The position numbers and the translations under genes are program-made. Positions 47,324-59,000 of a stretch of DNA of 64,000 bases are shown here, one piece after another. The DNA comes from Hedera helix (taxonomy: Eukaryota; Streptophyta; Magnoliopsida; Apiales; Araliaceae). Location: assembly GCA_947179155.2 (NCBI GenBank), contig OX359282.1, positions 6,389,501 to 6,453,500 on the forward strand. The letters are read 5' to 3'. The notes below the pieces were generated by a model. That model saw only the letters and a program-made list of their open reading frames with translations, had not been told where the DNA came from and searched no databases. Within the stretch, counting starts at the first letter, position 1; every line of letters begins with the position of its first letter.

Positions 47324-47902
47324 GAACTGTTGATGTGCATGATTATGATCAGGAACTGTGAATTTGTATTATCTTGACTAATGATATTTCAGATGATAAA
47401 AGTTGATGATGTTTTTCCTAAAAAGAGAACCGAGTGGACATTATAGTCTGCATTATTCTTCTAATAGATTACTCATTCCGCTGCTATTATTGATCTGAAC
47501 GTTGTTTAAGAATTTAACTGCAGTTTTTGATATAAACCTTGTAGTCTATTGTATTCTATCAAGAACTCAATTGTTGAAGACTAATGATAATTTATTCATC
47601 ATTATCTTAGTCATGATATTCTTTACTGGGCTATTTGAGATCACCCTTTCTTTTGTTCCATTGTTTTTCAACAGGAGATGGAAACATAACAGGGTCTAGC
47701 CGGGGAATGGAGTGAGGGTCCGAGGAATAGTTATCATAGTTTTCACGTTTTGTAAAATAGTGTGGCAATAATAGTGAAGACTTAGTTGTGTATTATTATA
47801 CACTGTATTGTTGTACGTTGTGCTTTGTTGTAATAATTTTGTTGTAGTATTTTGACGACTCAAGTTTGGGCTGTGTGGGCCCAGATTTGGGGGCGTCACA
47901 GT

Positions 47903-47914
47903 TGGCATCAGAGC
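47903..47914 (+). other. Primer binding site, unit 1
   Basis: TGGCATCAGAGC, two bases after LTR 1. It differs by one base (C for T) from the standard TGGTATCAGAGC that pairs with initiator tRNA-Met, and continues into TTAGGG. Confidence 0.8.
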
Positions 47915-48099
47915 TTAGGGATATGGTCTTTAATGGAGATCTGGGGTAGAACTAGGAGGGGAGAGACGAATAGAATCAGTCACTAGTGTGTCCTACCTAA
48001 AATAGATTTTATTATCTAATGAGTCGATTTGAATGTAGGAACATGAAGTGATGAGTCAGTTTATTTGAACTAACATTTATTTTGTGACCACAGTTTAGT

Positions 48100-51000
48100 A
48101 TGGCATCTGGAAATCAAGAGGTTAACTATGGAATGCCTGAAGCAAATGTAGCCGAGAATCAAGAGGCCCCAAACAATCCTCCTGCCAACTCAGGAAATAA
48201 TGTTCCTGATAACATGATGAACGATGGATTCTTTAGGAATTTCATGCAGTTCATACAGAATCAAGGAAGAGGAAATCCAGTCAATAATAACGGTAGAAAC
48301 GCTGGCAATTTGAGGATGGTCACTGTTAAGCAATTTAAAGAATTAGGACCACCTGAATTCCACGGGAAGCCTGACCCACTCAAAGCGGAGGCATGGCTGA
48401 AGCAGACGACAAAAATACTTGATGTCTTACAATGCGCTGATGATCAGAAGGTGCCATTTGCCACTTTTATGTTACGAGGTGAGGCAGACCATTGGTGGGA
48501 AGCGGTAAAACGTATCCAACCTTCAGCACTCGAAATGTCTTGGACAGAATTCGAAGAACTGTTTAACGAGAAGTACTTCCCAGAAAGCATCCGCCATATG
48601 AAGGAAGTGGAATTCATTAAGCTGGAGCAGGGAAACATGACAGTCTCCCAATATGAAGCTAAGTTTGCCGAGTTATCTCGCTTTGCCACCCATCTTGTGG
48701 ATGACGAAGCACGAATGAGTCGGATGTTCCTAAGAGGTTTGAGATTCAAAATTCGTCAACAACTTAGCTCTCATAAATTTAGTTTGTATTCAGATGTTGT
48801 GGATAGAGCTCAAAGGGTGGAGCAAACAGATGAAACATTGCAGCCAAGAGTTAATGATCAACATAGAGAAAGGAGTGACAACAACCACAGGAACGAGAAC
48901 CATCGAGGAGGTAACCAACACTTCGGTGGTAATTCCATACCAAATAACAGAAGAGGAGAATCTAGTGGGAACAATTTCAAAAGAAAGAGATTCCATAATA
49001 ATTATGGAAGGGCACCAGCACCAGTACCAACACCAGCACCGACCCCAGTTTCAAGGGGAGAAGATCGACCACCAGTGAGATGCTATAGGTGTGGTCAGGA
49101 AGGTCACATCAGCCCAAACTGTACACTGCAGTCCAAAAAGTGCTACAGTTGTGGGAAAGAGGGTCATCTTGCGCGGTTTTGTCCTGCCACAAAATCAAGT
49201 CCAGCTGCAATGATGATACCAAAAGCTAGCGCGGATAAAGGAAAATCTGTAGTTCAAGGGAGAGCTTTTGTTGTGACATCCCAAATGGCACGAAACTCGA
49301 ACGAGGTGATAACCGGTAAGCTATTCATAAATTCTCGTGAAGTCTACGCTTTGTTAGATACTGGCTCTACCCATTCTTTTATCTCACCTGCATGTGCTCA
49401 GCGTTTAAACTTAACTCCTGAAAACTTGGACTTTGACTTATCAGTTGAAACCCCATTAGGAGAAATGACCATTACATCTACTGTCTATAAATCTTGCCTA
49501 GTTCAAATCAACAACCTCACATTATCTGTTGACCTTATTTCTTTGGAGATGCGTGAATTTGATGTGATTTTAGGAATTGATTGGTTGACTACCCATCATG
49601 CTAAAATTGATTGTTTTCATAAGATTATTAGTTTTCATATTCCTAATCAACCTGTCATGCAAATTCAAGCAACTAAACCATTGAAATCTATAACTGTTAT
49701 TTCTAGCCATAAAGCCATTCGTTTATTGAAAAACGGATGTCAAGCCTTTTTAGCTCATGTCACTGATTTGAACAAAAATACGTCAAACTTGAATGATATT
49801 CCCATTGTTAATGAGTTTCCTGACGTTTTTCCTGAAGAACTTCCTGGCTTACCCCCAAACCGTGAAATTGATTTTTATATTGATCTTGAACCCGGTACCA
49901 AGCCCATTTCCAAAGCTCCCTACCGAATGGCCCCCATTGAACTTCAAGAGTTAAAAGTCCAACTACAGGAATTGTTGGATACCGGTTTCATTCGTCCGAG
50001 TGCATCACCTTGGGGTGCTCCTGTTCTATTTGTGAAGAAGAAAGACGGGAGTATGAGATTGTGCATTGACTACCGAGAATTGAACCATGTCACCATCAAG
50101 AACAGGTACCCGTTACCTCGGATTGATGACATGTTTGATCAATTGCAAGGCGCTCAACATTTCTCAAAGATTGATCTCCGTTCTGGATATCATCAGTTAA
50201 AGGTTAAAGCTGAGGACATTCCAAAGACTGCTTTCAGAACTCGTTATGGGCATTATGAGTTCTTAGTCATGCCTTTTGGACTAACTAATGCTCCTGCAGC
50301 TTTCATGGACATGATGAACCGGATATTCAAGGAACATTTGGATCATTTTGTGGTTGTCTTTATTGATGACATCCTCATATACTCCAAGAGTCGCGAGGAT
50401 CATGAACAACACCTGAGATTGATACTACAAAAGCTCCGTGAAAATAAATTATATGCCAAGTTGAAGAAATGTGAGTTCTGGCTTGAGGAGGTCGCGTTTC
50501 TTGGGCATGTGATTTCTAGTCAAGGAATATCAGTCGATCCTGCGAAGATTGAAACGGTACTAAATTGGGAGCAACCCAAAACAGTAACCGAAGTCCGAAG
50601 TTTTCTGGGTCTAGCTGGTTATTATCGGAGATTCGTAGAAGGATTTTCTCGAATCGCCACTCCATTAACGCAGCTTACTCGGAAAAGCACAAAATTCATA
50701 TGGAGCGAGGAATGCGAGAAAAGTTTCCAAGAACTCAAGAAGAGACTGGTTTCAGCTCCTGTTCTGACCATACCATCAGGATCAGGAGAATTTGTTATCT
50801 ACAGCGATGCTTCTGGCAAAGGTCTAGGCTGTGTCCTTATGCAACATGGAAAGGTTATAGCCTACGCCTCTCGACAACTCAAAGATTATGAGAAAAATTA
50901 TCCTACTCATGATCTAGAGTTGGCAGCAGTCGTTTTCGCGTTGAAGATCTGGAGACACTACTTGTACGGAGAAAAAGTGGATATCTATACGGATCATAAA

Positions 51001-52746
51001 AGTCTCAAGTATTTCTTCACCCAGAAGGAACTCAACATGCGACAACGACGTTGGCTTGAGCTGTTAAAGGATTATGACCACACAATCCAGTATCACCCGG
51101 GAAAGGCGAACGTTGTAGCTGACGCTTTGAGCAGAAAATCTTATGCAAGTACAAGTGCACTGCTGACAACACAAAAGTGTATTTTGTACGACTTGCAAAA
51201 GATGGAGATAGAGCTAAAGACACCAGGGACCCACTCGAAGATTGCTCACGTGCGAGTAGAACCAACTTTAATCGATAAAATTAAAGCTGCTCAAGCTACC
51301 GATCCGGAACTGATAAACATGATAAAGAAAGTACAAGAAGGTGCCATTTCCGAAGCAAGAATCGACGAGAAAGGAATACTTCGAGTCAACTCTCGACTCT
51401 GTGTTCCTAACGATCCTGAATTAAAGCATAAAATCATGATGGAGGCACACAACACGCCGTTTGCAATCCACCCAGGAGGTACCAAGATGTATCGAGATCT
51501 TCGACATACATTTTGGTGGAACAATATGAAAAGAGAGATTGCGGAGTTTATCTCAAGGTGCCTAACTTGTCAACGTGTCAAGGCAGAGCATCAAGTTCCT
51601 AAAGGTCCATTACAATCACTTGAAGTTCCCGAATGGAAGTGGGAACACATCAATATGGACTTCGTGACGGGTCTTCCAAAAGTTTCTCAAGGCTTAGATG
51701 CAATTTGGGTGATCGTAGATAGATTGACCAAATCTGCTCATTTCTTGCCTATACGAGAAAACTTTTCACTTGAACGTCTTGCCGGTATGTACATAAATGA
51801 GATCGTGAGATTGCATGGCATGCCAGTTTCCATAGTTTCTGATCGAGATCCTAGATTCACTTCACGCTTTTGGATCAGTCTACAAAAAGCTATGGGCACT
51901 GAACTACGTTTTAGTTCTGCATACCATCCTCAAACGGACGGACAATCGGAAAGGACGATCCAGACCCTCGAAGATCTTTTGAGACTTTGTGTATTAGACT
52001 TCAAAGGAAGTTGGGATAAGTACTTGCCGTTGGTGGAATTTTCTTACAACAACAGTTACCAAGCAAGCATAGGCATGGCTCCATTCGAGGCATTGTATGG
52101 AAGGAAGTGTCGCTCTCCAATATGTTGGAATGAGGTAGGAGAAGCAAAATTGTTGGGACCCGAGTTGGTACGCTTGACGACCGAAAAGATCCAAATGATC
52201 CGACAACGAATACAGACCGCACAAGAACGACAAAAGAGTTATGCTGATCTTCATCGGAGAGACGAAAGTTTCAACGTCGGAGATCATGTATTCTTACGTG
52301 TTTCTCCATGGAAAGGGGTTACGAGATTCGGAAAGAGAGGAAAGCTCAACCCTCGATTTATTGGCCCATTTGAAATTCTCGATCGAATAGGAACCGTAGC
52401 CTACAGACTAGCCCTACCACCAAGTATGTCTCGCATCCATAACGTTTTTCACATATCTATGTTACGTAAATATGTGAAGGACCCAAACCACGTCATTGAG
52501 TTAGAACCAGACGTTATAGCAGAGGATTTAACATACGAGGAGGTACCTGTTAAGATCCTGGATAAGAAGGAGCAGATCCTACGCTCAAAGGTTATACCTC
52601 AAGTTAAGGTTTTATGGAGGAACCAAGATACTGAGGAAATGACCTGGGAGCTAGAATCTGAGATGAAATCTAAGTATCCTTACCTTTTCGATATGTCAGG
52701 TACGTCAATTTCGGGGACGAAATTTCATAAGGAGGGGAGGTTGTAA
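48100..52746 (+). CDS. Gag-Pol polyprotein with chromodomain, intact (unit 1)
   Basis: A single open frame of 1,548 codons. Gag spans about residues 65-250, with two CCHC zinc knuckles at 328-341 and 348-361. The aspartic protease has D-T-G at 420-422. Reverse transcriptase spans about 608-780 with F-I-D-D at 754-757, and RNase H has D903. The integrase zinc domain ends in C-L-T-C (1154-1157); its core residues are D1187, D1248 and E1284, with 35 residues between the last two. A GPF motif is at 1422-1424. A chromodomain at about 1479-1530 would steer integration to marked chromatin. All catalytic motifs seen are intact. Gag and Pol share one frame without a stop or shift, as in many plant chromoviruses. 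The TAA stop (52744-52746) lies inside LTR 2. The polyprotein would assemble particles in the cytoplasm, copy the RNA to DNA and insert it in the nucleus. Confidence 0.96.
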   Translation: MASGNQEVNYGMPEANVAENQEAPNNPPANSGNNVPDNMMNDGFFRNFMQFIQNQGRGNPVNNNGRNAGNLRMVTVKQFKELGPPEFHGKPDPLKAEAWLKQTTKILDVLQCADDQKVPFATFMLRGEADHWWEAVKRIQPSALEMSWTEFEELFNEKYFPESIRHMKEVEFIKLEQGNMTVSQYEAKFAELSRFATHLVDDEARMSRMFLRGLRFKIRQQLSSHKFSLYSDVVDRAQRVEQTDETLQPRVNDQHRERSDNNHRNENHRGGNQHFGGNSIPNNRRGESSGNNFKRKRFHNNYGRAPAPVPTPAPTPVSRGEDRPPVRCYRCGQEGHISPNCTLQSKKCYSCGKEGHLARFCPATKSSPAAMMIPKASADKGKSVVQGRAFVVTSQMARNSNEVITGKLFINSREVYALLDTGSTHSFISPACAQRLNLTPENLDFDLSVETPLGEMTITSTVYKSCLVQINNLTLSVDLISLEMREFDVILGIDWLTTHHAKIDCFHKIISFHIPNQPVMQIQATKPLKSITVISSHKAIRLLKNGCQAFLAHVTDLNKNTSNLNDIPIVNEFPDVFPEELPGLPPNREIDFYIDLEPGTKPISKAPYRMAPIELQELKVQLQELLDTGFIRPSASPWGAPVLFVKKKDGSMRLCIDYRELNHVTIKNRYPLPRIDDMFDQLQGAQHFSKIDLRSGYHQLKVKAEDIPKTAFRTRYGHYEFLVMPFGLTNAPAAFMDMMNRIFKEHLDHFVVVFIDDILIYSKSREDHEQHLRLILQKLRENKLYAKLKKCEFWLEEVAFLGHVISSQGISVDPAKIETVLNWEQPKTVTEVRSFLGLAGYYRRFVEGFSRIATPLTQLTRKSTKFIWSEECEKSFQELKKRLVSAPVLTIPSGSGEFVIYSDASGKGLGCVLMQHGKVIAYASRQLKDYEKNYPTHDLELAAVVFALKIWRHYLYGEKVDIYTDHKSLKYFFTQKELNMRQRRWLELLKDYDHTIQYHPGKANVVADALSRKSYASTSALLTTQKCILYDLQKMEIELKTPGTHSKIAHVRVEPTLIDKIKAAQATDPELINMIKKVQEGAISEARIDEKGILRVNSRLCVPNDPELKHKIMMEAHNTPFAIHPGGTKMYRDLRHTFWWNNMKREIAEFISRCLTCQRVKAEHQVPKGPLQSLEVPEWKWEHINMDFVTGLPKVSQGLDAIWVIVDRLTKSAHFLPIRENFSLERLAGMYINEIVRLHGMPVSIVSDRDPRFTSRFWISLQKAMGTELRFSSAYHPQTDGQSERTIQTLEDLLRLCVLDFKGSWDKYLPLVEFSYNNSYQASIGMAPFEALYGRKCRSPICWNEVGEAKLLGPELVRLTTEKIQMIRQRIQTAQERQKSYADLHRRDESFNVGDHVFLRVSPWKGVTRFGKRGKLNPRFIGPFEILDRIGTVAYRLALPPSMSRIHNVFHISMLRKYVKDPNHVIELEPDVIAEDLTYEEVPVKILDKKEQILRSKVIPQVKVLWRNQDTEEMTWELESEMKSKYPYLFDMSGTSISGTKFHKEGRL
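52729..52741 (+). other. Polypurine tract, unit 1
   Basis: AAGGAGGGGAGGT directly before LTR 2. It is inside the reading frame, encoding the last residues K-E-G-R of Gag-Pol. Confidence 0.88.
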
Positions 52747-53542
52747 GACCCCGAATTTTATGAAATACAAAATTTAATTTTTCTTCATATATATTTTTTT
52801 TGAAACAGTAAGTGGTTAAATTAACAAAATTGAAAGTTAAGGATGTTATGTGCAAATTTTATTTTGTCGGACAATATTCGCTTTGTCGGGGAATATTCGT
52901 TTGGTCGGGGAATATTCGTGCCGTACGACGGCGCCGAAATAATAAATTATTGGTGGACCCCACAACGGAATATTTGTCGGATATAGAAAACGACAGAAGT
53001 AACCTTTTTAAATAAAAATAGTCAACAGAACTGTTAAAATACCGGTGATAAAAGAATAGTAGCATACGGTAGTTTATGGTATTTTCTGTAGCACACGGTA
53101 CTCTACAGTAACACACGGTATTGCATAGTGTCTCATATTATTGGTCTGATAATTGACACCGTAACTGTTACGCATCATTTCATCGATAATTGTCACTGCA
53201 TAATATTTTATATTATCAATTCAATAATTGTTGTTACACAGTATTTTGCATTATTGATTTAATAATTGTCATTACACTGTATTTTATATCATTGAGTCAA
53301 TAATTGTTGTTGCACTGTTTTTAAAATTATTGAACCTAATAATTGTCACAGTAACATATGCACAGTAATTCACATTATTGAATCAATAATTGTCATTACA
53401 CAGTAACGTATGCTTTATTTTACATTATTGTTATCTCTATTATGATGTTATTTAAACAGTTGTATTTCATTAATTTATTGACTTGATATCTAAGAGCTAA
53501 CTATACTGTATTTATAACAATTAGTCATAATAATTGAATTGA

Positions 53543-54029
53543 TAAAGTTATTTGTTTATAATATAAAGTTAGGTGATTATTAGGTGATATGAAATGAATG
53601 GTGTAGATTAAAGTTGAATAATTGAATTGATTTGTTTATAATATAAAGTTAGGCGATTATTAGGTAATATGAAATGAATGGTGTAGATTAAAGTGTGAAT
53701 TATTGTTGAATAATTAAATTGATTTGTTTATAATATAAAGTTAGGTGATTATTAGGTGATATGAAATGAATGGTGTAGATTAAAGATAATATAATATATG
53801 AAATGAATGGTGTAGATTAAAGTTGAATAATTGAATTGATTTGTTTATAATATAAAGTTAGGCGATTATTAGGTAATATGAAATGAATGGTGTAGATTAA
53901 AGTGTGAATTATTGTTGAATAATTAAATTGATTTGTTTATAATATAAAGTTAGGTGATTATTAGGTGATATGAAATGAATGGTGTAGATTAAAGATAATA
54001 TAATATTTGAAATGGATGGTGTAGATTAA
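53543..54029 (+). repeat. U3 tandem repeat in LTR 2
   Basis: Same structure as 45580-46066, including the 209-bp duplication. Confidence 0.85.
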
Positions 54030-54081
54030 AAGATGATCTTTAAATGAATGGTTTAGATTAAATGAATGATGAGATTTTTGG

Positions 54082-54091
54082 CTATAAATAG
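54082..54091 (+). promoter_or_regulatory. TATA box of LTR 2
   Basis: CTATAAATAG, at the same LTR position as in LTR 1. It would drive unit 2, whose Gag-Pol is broken. Confidence 0.75.
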
Positions 54092-54418
54092 AAGCCTTAA
54101 CTTAAAGATTTTTCATAAACTTCCTTACTTGTTCTTTCTTTCTCTCTCTAAATACTTCTTGTGAAAGTTCTCTCTAAGTGTGCTTAAGTCATCTTGAGTA
54201 TTTGTGAAGATCTATAAGTATACGTGTACTGTTCAAGTTAATCAACCTCATTTAAATCAATATCCAGTCACGTGTTACGGTAAGGGATACCATCTTTTTC
54301 ATCTTCCATTATTCAAACATACTATGGTAAGGGATTATCATTATTTGATTCTCGATAATAATATTGTTTCTTCCTTACTCATAAGACGTGCCTTTTATTT
54401 CCATGTATTAAATTGTGG

Positions 54419-54681
54419 GAATAACCTTACGGAGCGGATTGCCGCCTGTTGGTGAATAACCTTTCGTATTCATTCATTATTAATCTCTGAGAATAACCTT
54501 ACGGAGCGGATTGCCGCCTGTTTGGTGAATAACTCTTTGTACTCAAATTCTATTAAATTGTGGGAATAACCTTACGGAGCGGATTGCCGCCTGTTTGGTG
54601 AATAACTCTTTGTACTCAAATTCTATTAAATTGTGGGAATAACCTTACGGAGCGGATTGCCGCCTGTTGGTGAATAACCCT
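54419..54681 (+). repeat. Minisatellite with hairpins in LTR 2
   Basis: Four units of 72-73 bp, as in LTR 1. Confidence 0.88.
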
Positions 54682-55865
54682 TTGTATTAATTTCCTTCAC
54701 CTTTTGTTAATCAAATCTGCTACGGTAAGGGATATTATTTTCTTTCATACTCCTAAATCGAAATTTATTATGGAACTATTGCTTCTATAATTCCTGAAAA
54801 TATTATATGTTCCATAATAGTTGAACTTCATTATTTCAACTGAACCTTCCTATTTACGTGAACCTTTCTATTGAATTGTAACTGTTATTCTGAACTGTGG
54901 ATCTTGAATTTCACTCCACATCATGTTGACAATTTGGACATTATTTGAATCTGTACAAAGTAAACTTCCGATACTTATTGTTATCCTATTTCTTCTGTTC
55001 ATCATTTATATCATTCTAATCATCCAAAAATCAAGCTGTTGTGAATATCTGTGGCCGGGGGCACAGATGTGATATATTTGTTGAACAGATGATAGGTTAA
55101 AGGCGATATAATAGGTTAAAGGCGATACATCTGTTCGGTGTCTTTTATGGCACGTGGTGAATGTTCTCTTTGGCCCGTAGTGCAAAGATGAACTGTTGTT
55201 TGGTATGATTATGACCAAAGGCTGAATCTGGTATAATCATGACCGTTGGTGCTATATTGAATATCTTTGGCCCGTAGTACAAAGATGAACTGTTGATGTG
55301 CATGATTATGATCAGGAACTGTGAATTTGTATTATCTTGACTAATGATATTTCAGATGATAAAAGTTGATGATGTTTTTCCTAAAAAGAGAACCGAGTGG
55401 ACATTATAGTCTGCATTATTCTTCTAATAGATTACTCATTCCGCTGCTATTATTGATCTGAACGTTGTTTAAGAATTTAACTGCAGTTTTTGATATAAAC
55501 CTTGTAGTCTATTGTATTCTATCAAGAACTCAATTGTTGAAGACTAATGATAATTTATTCATCATTATCTTAGTCATGATATTCTTTACTGGGCTATTTG
55601 AGCTCACCCTTTCTTTTGTTCCATTGTTTTTCAACAGGAGATGGAAACATAACAGGGTCTAGCCGGGGAATGGAGTGAGGGTCCGAGGAATAGTTATCAT
55701 AGTTTTCACGTTTTGTAAAATAGTGTGGCAATAATAGTGAAGACTTAGTTGTGTATTATTATACACTGTATTGTTGTACGTTGTGCTTTGTTGTAATAAT
55801 TTTGTTGTAGTATTTTGACGACTCAAGTTTGGGCTGTGTGGGCCCAGATTTGGGGGCGTCACAGT

Positions 55866-55877
55866 TGGCATCAGAGC
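55866..55877 (+). other. Primer binding site, unit 2
   Basis: TGGCATCAGAGC, two bases after LTR 2, identical to unit 1. Confidence 0.8.
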
Positions 55878-56062
55878 TTAGGGATATGGTCTTTAATGGA
55901 GATCTGGGGTAGAACTAGGAGGGGAGAGACGAATAGAATCAGTCACTAGTGTGTCCTACCTAAAATAGATTTTATTATCTAATGAGTCGATTTGAATGTA
56001 GGAACATGAAGTGATGAGTCAGTTTATTTGAACTAACATTTATTTTGTGACCACAGTTTAGT

Positions 56063-59000
56063 ATGGCATCTGGAAATCAAGAGGTTAACTATGGAATGCC
56101 TGAAGCAAATGTAGCCGAGAATCAAGAGGCCCCAAACAATCCTCCTGCCAACTCAGGAAATAATGTTCCTGATAACATGATGAACGATGGATTCTTTAGG
56201 AATTTCATGCAGTTCATACAGAATCAAGGAAGAGGAAATCCAGTCAATAATAACGGTAGAAACGCTGGCAATTTGAGGATGGTCACTGTTAAGCAATTTA
56301 AAGAATTAGGACCACCTGAATTCCACGGGAAGCCTGACCCACTCAAAGCGGAGGCATGGCTGAAGCAGACGACAAAAATACTTGATGTCTTACAATGCGC
56401 TGATGATCAGAAGGTGCCATTTGCCACTTTTATGTTACGAGGTGAGGCAGACCATTGGTGGGAAGCGGTAAAACGTATCCAACCTTCAGCACTCGAAATG
56501 TCTTGGACAGAATTCGAAGAACTGTTTAACGAGAAGTACTTCCCAGAAAGCATCCGCCATATGAAGGAAGTGGAATTCATTAAGCTGGAGCAGGGAAACA
56601 TGACAGTCTCCCAATATGAAGCTAAGTTTGCCGAGTTATCTCGCTTTGCCACCCATCTTGTGGATGACGAAGCACGAATGAGTCGGATGTTCCTAAGAGG
56701 TTTGAGATTCAAAATTCGTCAACAACTTAGCTCTCATAAATTTAGTTTGTATTCAGATGTTGTGGATAGAGCTCAAAGGGTGGAGCAAACAGATGAAACA
56801 TTGTAGCCAAGAGTTAATGATCAGCATAGAGAAAGGAGTGACAACAACCACAGGAACGAGAACCATCGAGGAGGTAACCAACACTTCGGTGGTAATTCCA
56901 TACCAAATAACAGAAGAGGAGAATCTAGTGGGAACAATTTCAAAAGAAAGAGATTCCATAATAATTATGGAAGGGCACCAGCACCAGTACCAACACCAGC
57001 ACCGACCCCAGTTTCAAGGGGAGAAGATCGACCACCAGTGAGATGCTATAGGTGTGGTCAGGAAGGTCACATCAGCCCAAACTGTACACTGCAGTCCAAA
57101 AAGTGCTACAGTTGTGGGAAAGAGGGTCATCTTGCGCGGTTTTGTCCTGCCACAAAATCAAGTCCAGCTGCAATGATGATACCAAAAGCTAGCGCGGATA
57201 AAGGAAAATCTGTAGTTCAAGGGAGAGCTTTTGTTGTGACATCCCAAATGGCACGAAACTCGAACGAGGTGATAACCGGTAAGCTATTCATAAATTCTCG
57301 TGAAGTCTACGCTTTGTTAGATACTGGCTCTACCCATTCTTTTATCTCACCTGCATGTGCTCAGCGTTTAAACTTAACTCCTGAAAACTTGGACTTTGAC
57401 TTATCAGTTGAAACCCCATTAGGAGAAATGACCATTACATCTACTGTCTATAAATCTTGCCTAGTTCAAATCAACAACCTCACATTATCTGTTGACCTTA
57501 TTTCTTTGGAGATGCGTGAATTTGATGTGATTTTAGGAATTGATTGGTTGACTACCCATCATGCTAAAATTGATTGTTTTCATAAGATTATTAGTTTTCA
57601 TATTCCTAATCAACCTGTCATGCAAATTCAAGCAACTAAACCATTGAAATCTATAACTGTTATTTCTAGCCATAAAGCCATTCGTTTATTGAAAAACGGA
57701 TGTCAAGCCTTTTTAGCTCATGTCACTGATTTGAACAAAAATACGTCAAACTTGAATGATATTCCCATTGTTAATGAGTTTCCTGACGTTTTTCCTGAAG
57801 AACTTCCTGGCTTACCCCCAAACCGTGAAATTGATTTTTATATTGATCTTGAACCCGGTACCAAGCCCATTTCCAAAGCTCCCTACCGAATGGCCCCCAT
57901 TGAACTTCAAGAGTTAAAAGTCCAACTACAGGAATTGTTGGATACCGGTTTCATTCGTCCGAGTGCATCACCTTGGGGTGCTCCTGTTCTATTTGTGAAG
58001 AAGAAAGACGGGAGTATGAGATTGTGCATTGACTACCGAGAATTGAACCATGTCACCATCAAGAACAGGTACCCGTTACCTCGGATTGATGACATGTTTG
58101 ATCAATTGCAAGGCGCTCAACATTTCTCAAAGATTGATCTCCGTTCTGGATATCATCAGTTAAAGGTTAAAGCTGAGGACATTCCAAAGACTGCTTTCAG
58201 AACTCGTTATGGGCATTATGAGTTCTTAGTCATGCCTTTTGGACTAACTAATGCTCCTGCAGCTTTCATGGACATGATGAACCGGATATTCAAGGAACAT
58301 TTGGATCATTTTGTGGTTGTCTTTATTGATGACATCCTCATATACTCCAAGAGTCGCGAGGATCATGAACAACACCTGAGATTGATACTACAAAAGCTCC
58401 GTGAAAATAAATTATATGCCAAGTTGAAGAAATGTGAGTTCTGGCTTGAGGAGGTCGCGTTTCTTGGGCATGTGATTTCTAGTCAAGGAATATCAGTCGA
58501 TCCTGCGAAGATTGAAACGGTACTAAATTGGGAGCAACCCAAAACAGTAACCGAAGTCCGAAGTTTTCTGGGTCTAGCTGGTTATTATCGGAGATTCGTA
58601 GAAGGATTTTCTCGAATCGCCACTCCATTAACGCAGCTTACTCGGAAAAGCACAAAATTCATATGGAGCGAGGAATGCGAGAAAAGTTTCCAAGAACTCA
58701 AGAAGAGACTGGTTTCAGCTCCTGTTCTGACCATACCATCAGGATCAGGAGAATTTGTTATCTACAGCGATGCTTCTGGCAAAGGTCTAGGCTGTGTCCT
58801 TATGCAACATGGAAAGGTTATAGCCTACGCCTCTCGACAACTCAAAGATTATGAGAAAAATTATCCTACTCATGATCTAGAGTTGGCAGCAGTCGTTTTC
58901 GCGTTGAAGATCTGGAGACACTACTTGTACGGAGAAAAAGTGGATATCTATACGGATCATAAAAGTCTCAAGTATTTCTTCACCCAGAAGGAACTCAACA

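Larger units (their letters stand above)
46317..47674 (+). other. Candidate leader intron inside the LTR
   Basis: Three near-identical donor-like sites GGTAAGGGAT have their GT at 46317, 46364 and 46762. One strong acceptor (a pyrimidine-rich run, then TTTTTCAACAG, AG at 47673-47674) follows. Removal would delete most of the hairpin-rich leader. Splicing is inferred, not shown. Confidence 0.35.
44779..47900 (+). repeat. LTR 1 of the tandem chromovirus
   Basis: TGTAAGACCCCG to GGGGGCGTCACA, 3,122 bp. It differs from LTR 2 and LTR 3 at 45064 (G, others A) and 47640 (A, others C). A TATA box lies at 46119, so U3 is about 1.37 kb and R-U5 about 1.75 kb. Short open frames inside it are not conserved protein genes. 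Confidence 0.96.
52742..55863 (+). repeat. LTR 2, shared by both units
   Basis: 3,122 bp. It serves as 3' LTR for unit 1 and 5' LTR for unit 2, and no target duplication borders it. It carries A at 53027 and C at 55603, as in LTR 3. Confidence 0.96.

Noticed and set aside
48444..49078. Shadow frames over gag, on both strands
   Set aside because: They overlap the clear Gag-Pol frame in other phases and have no protein similarity I recognise.
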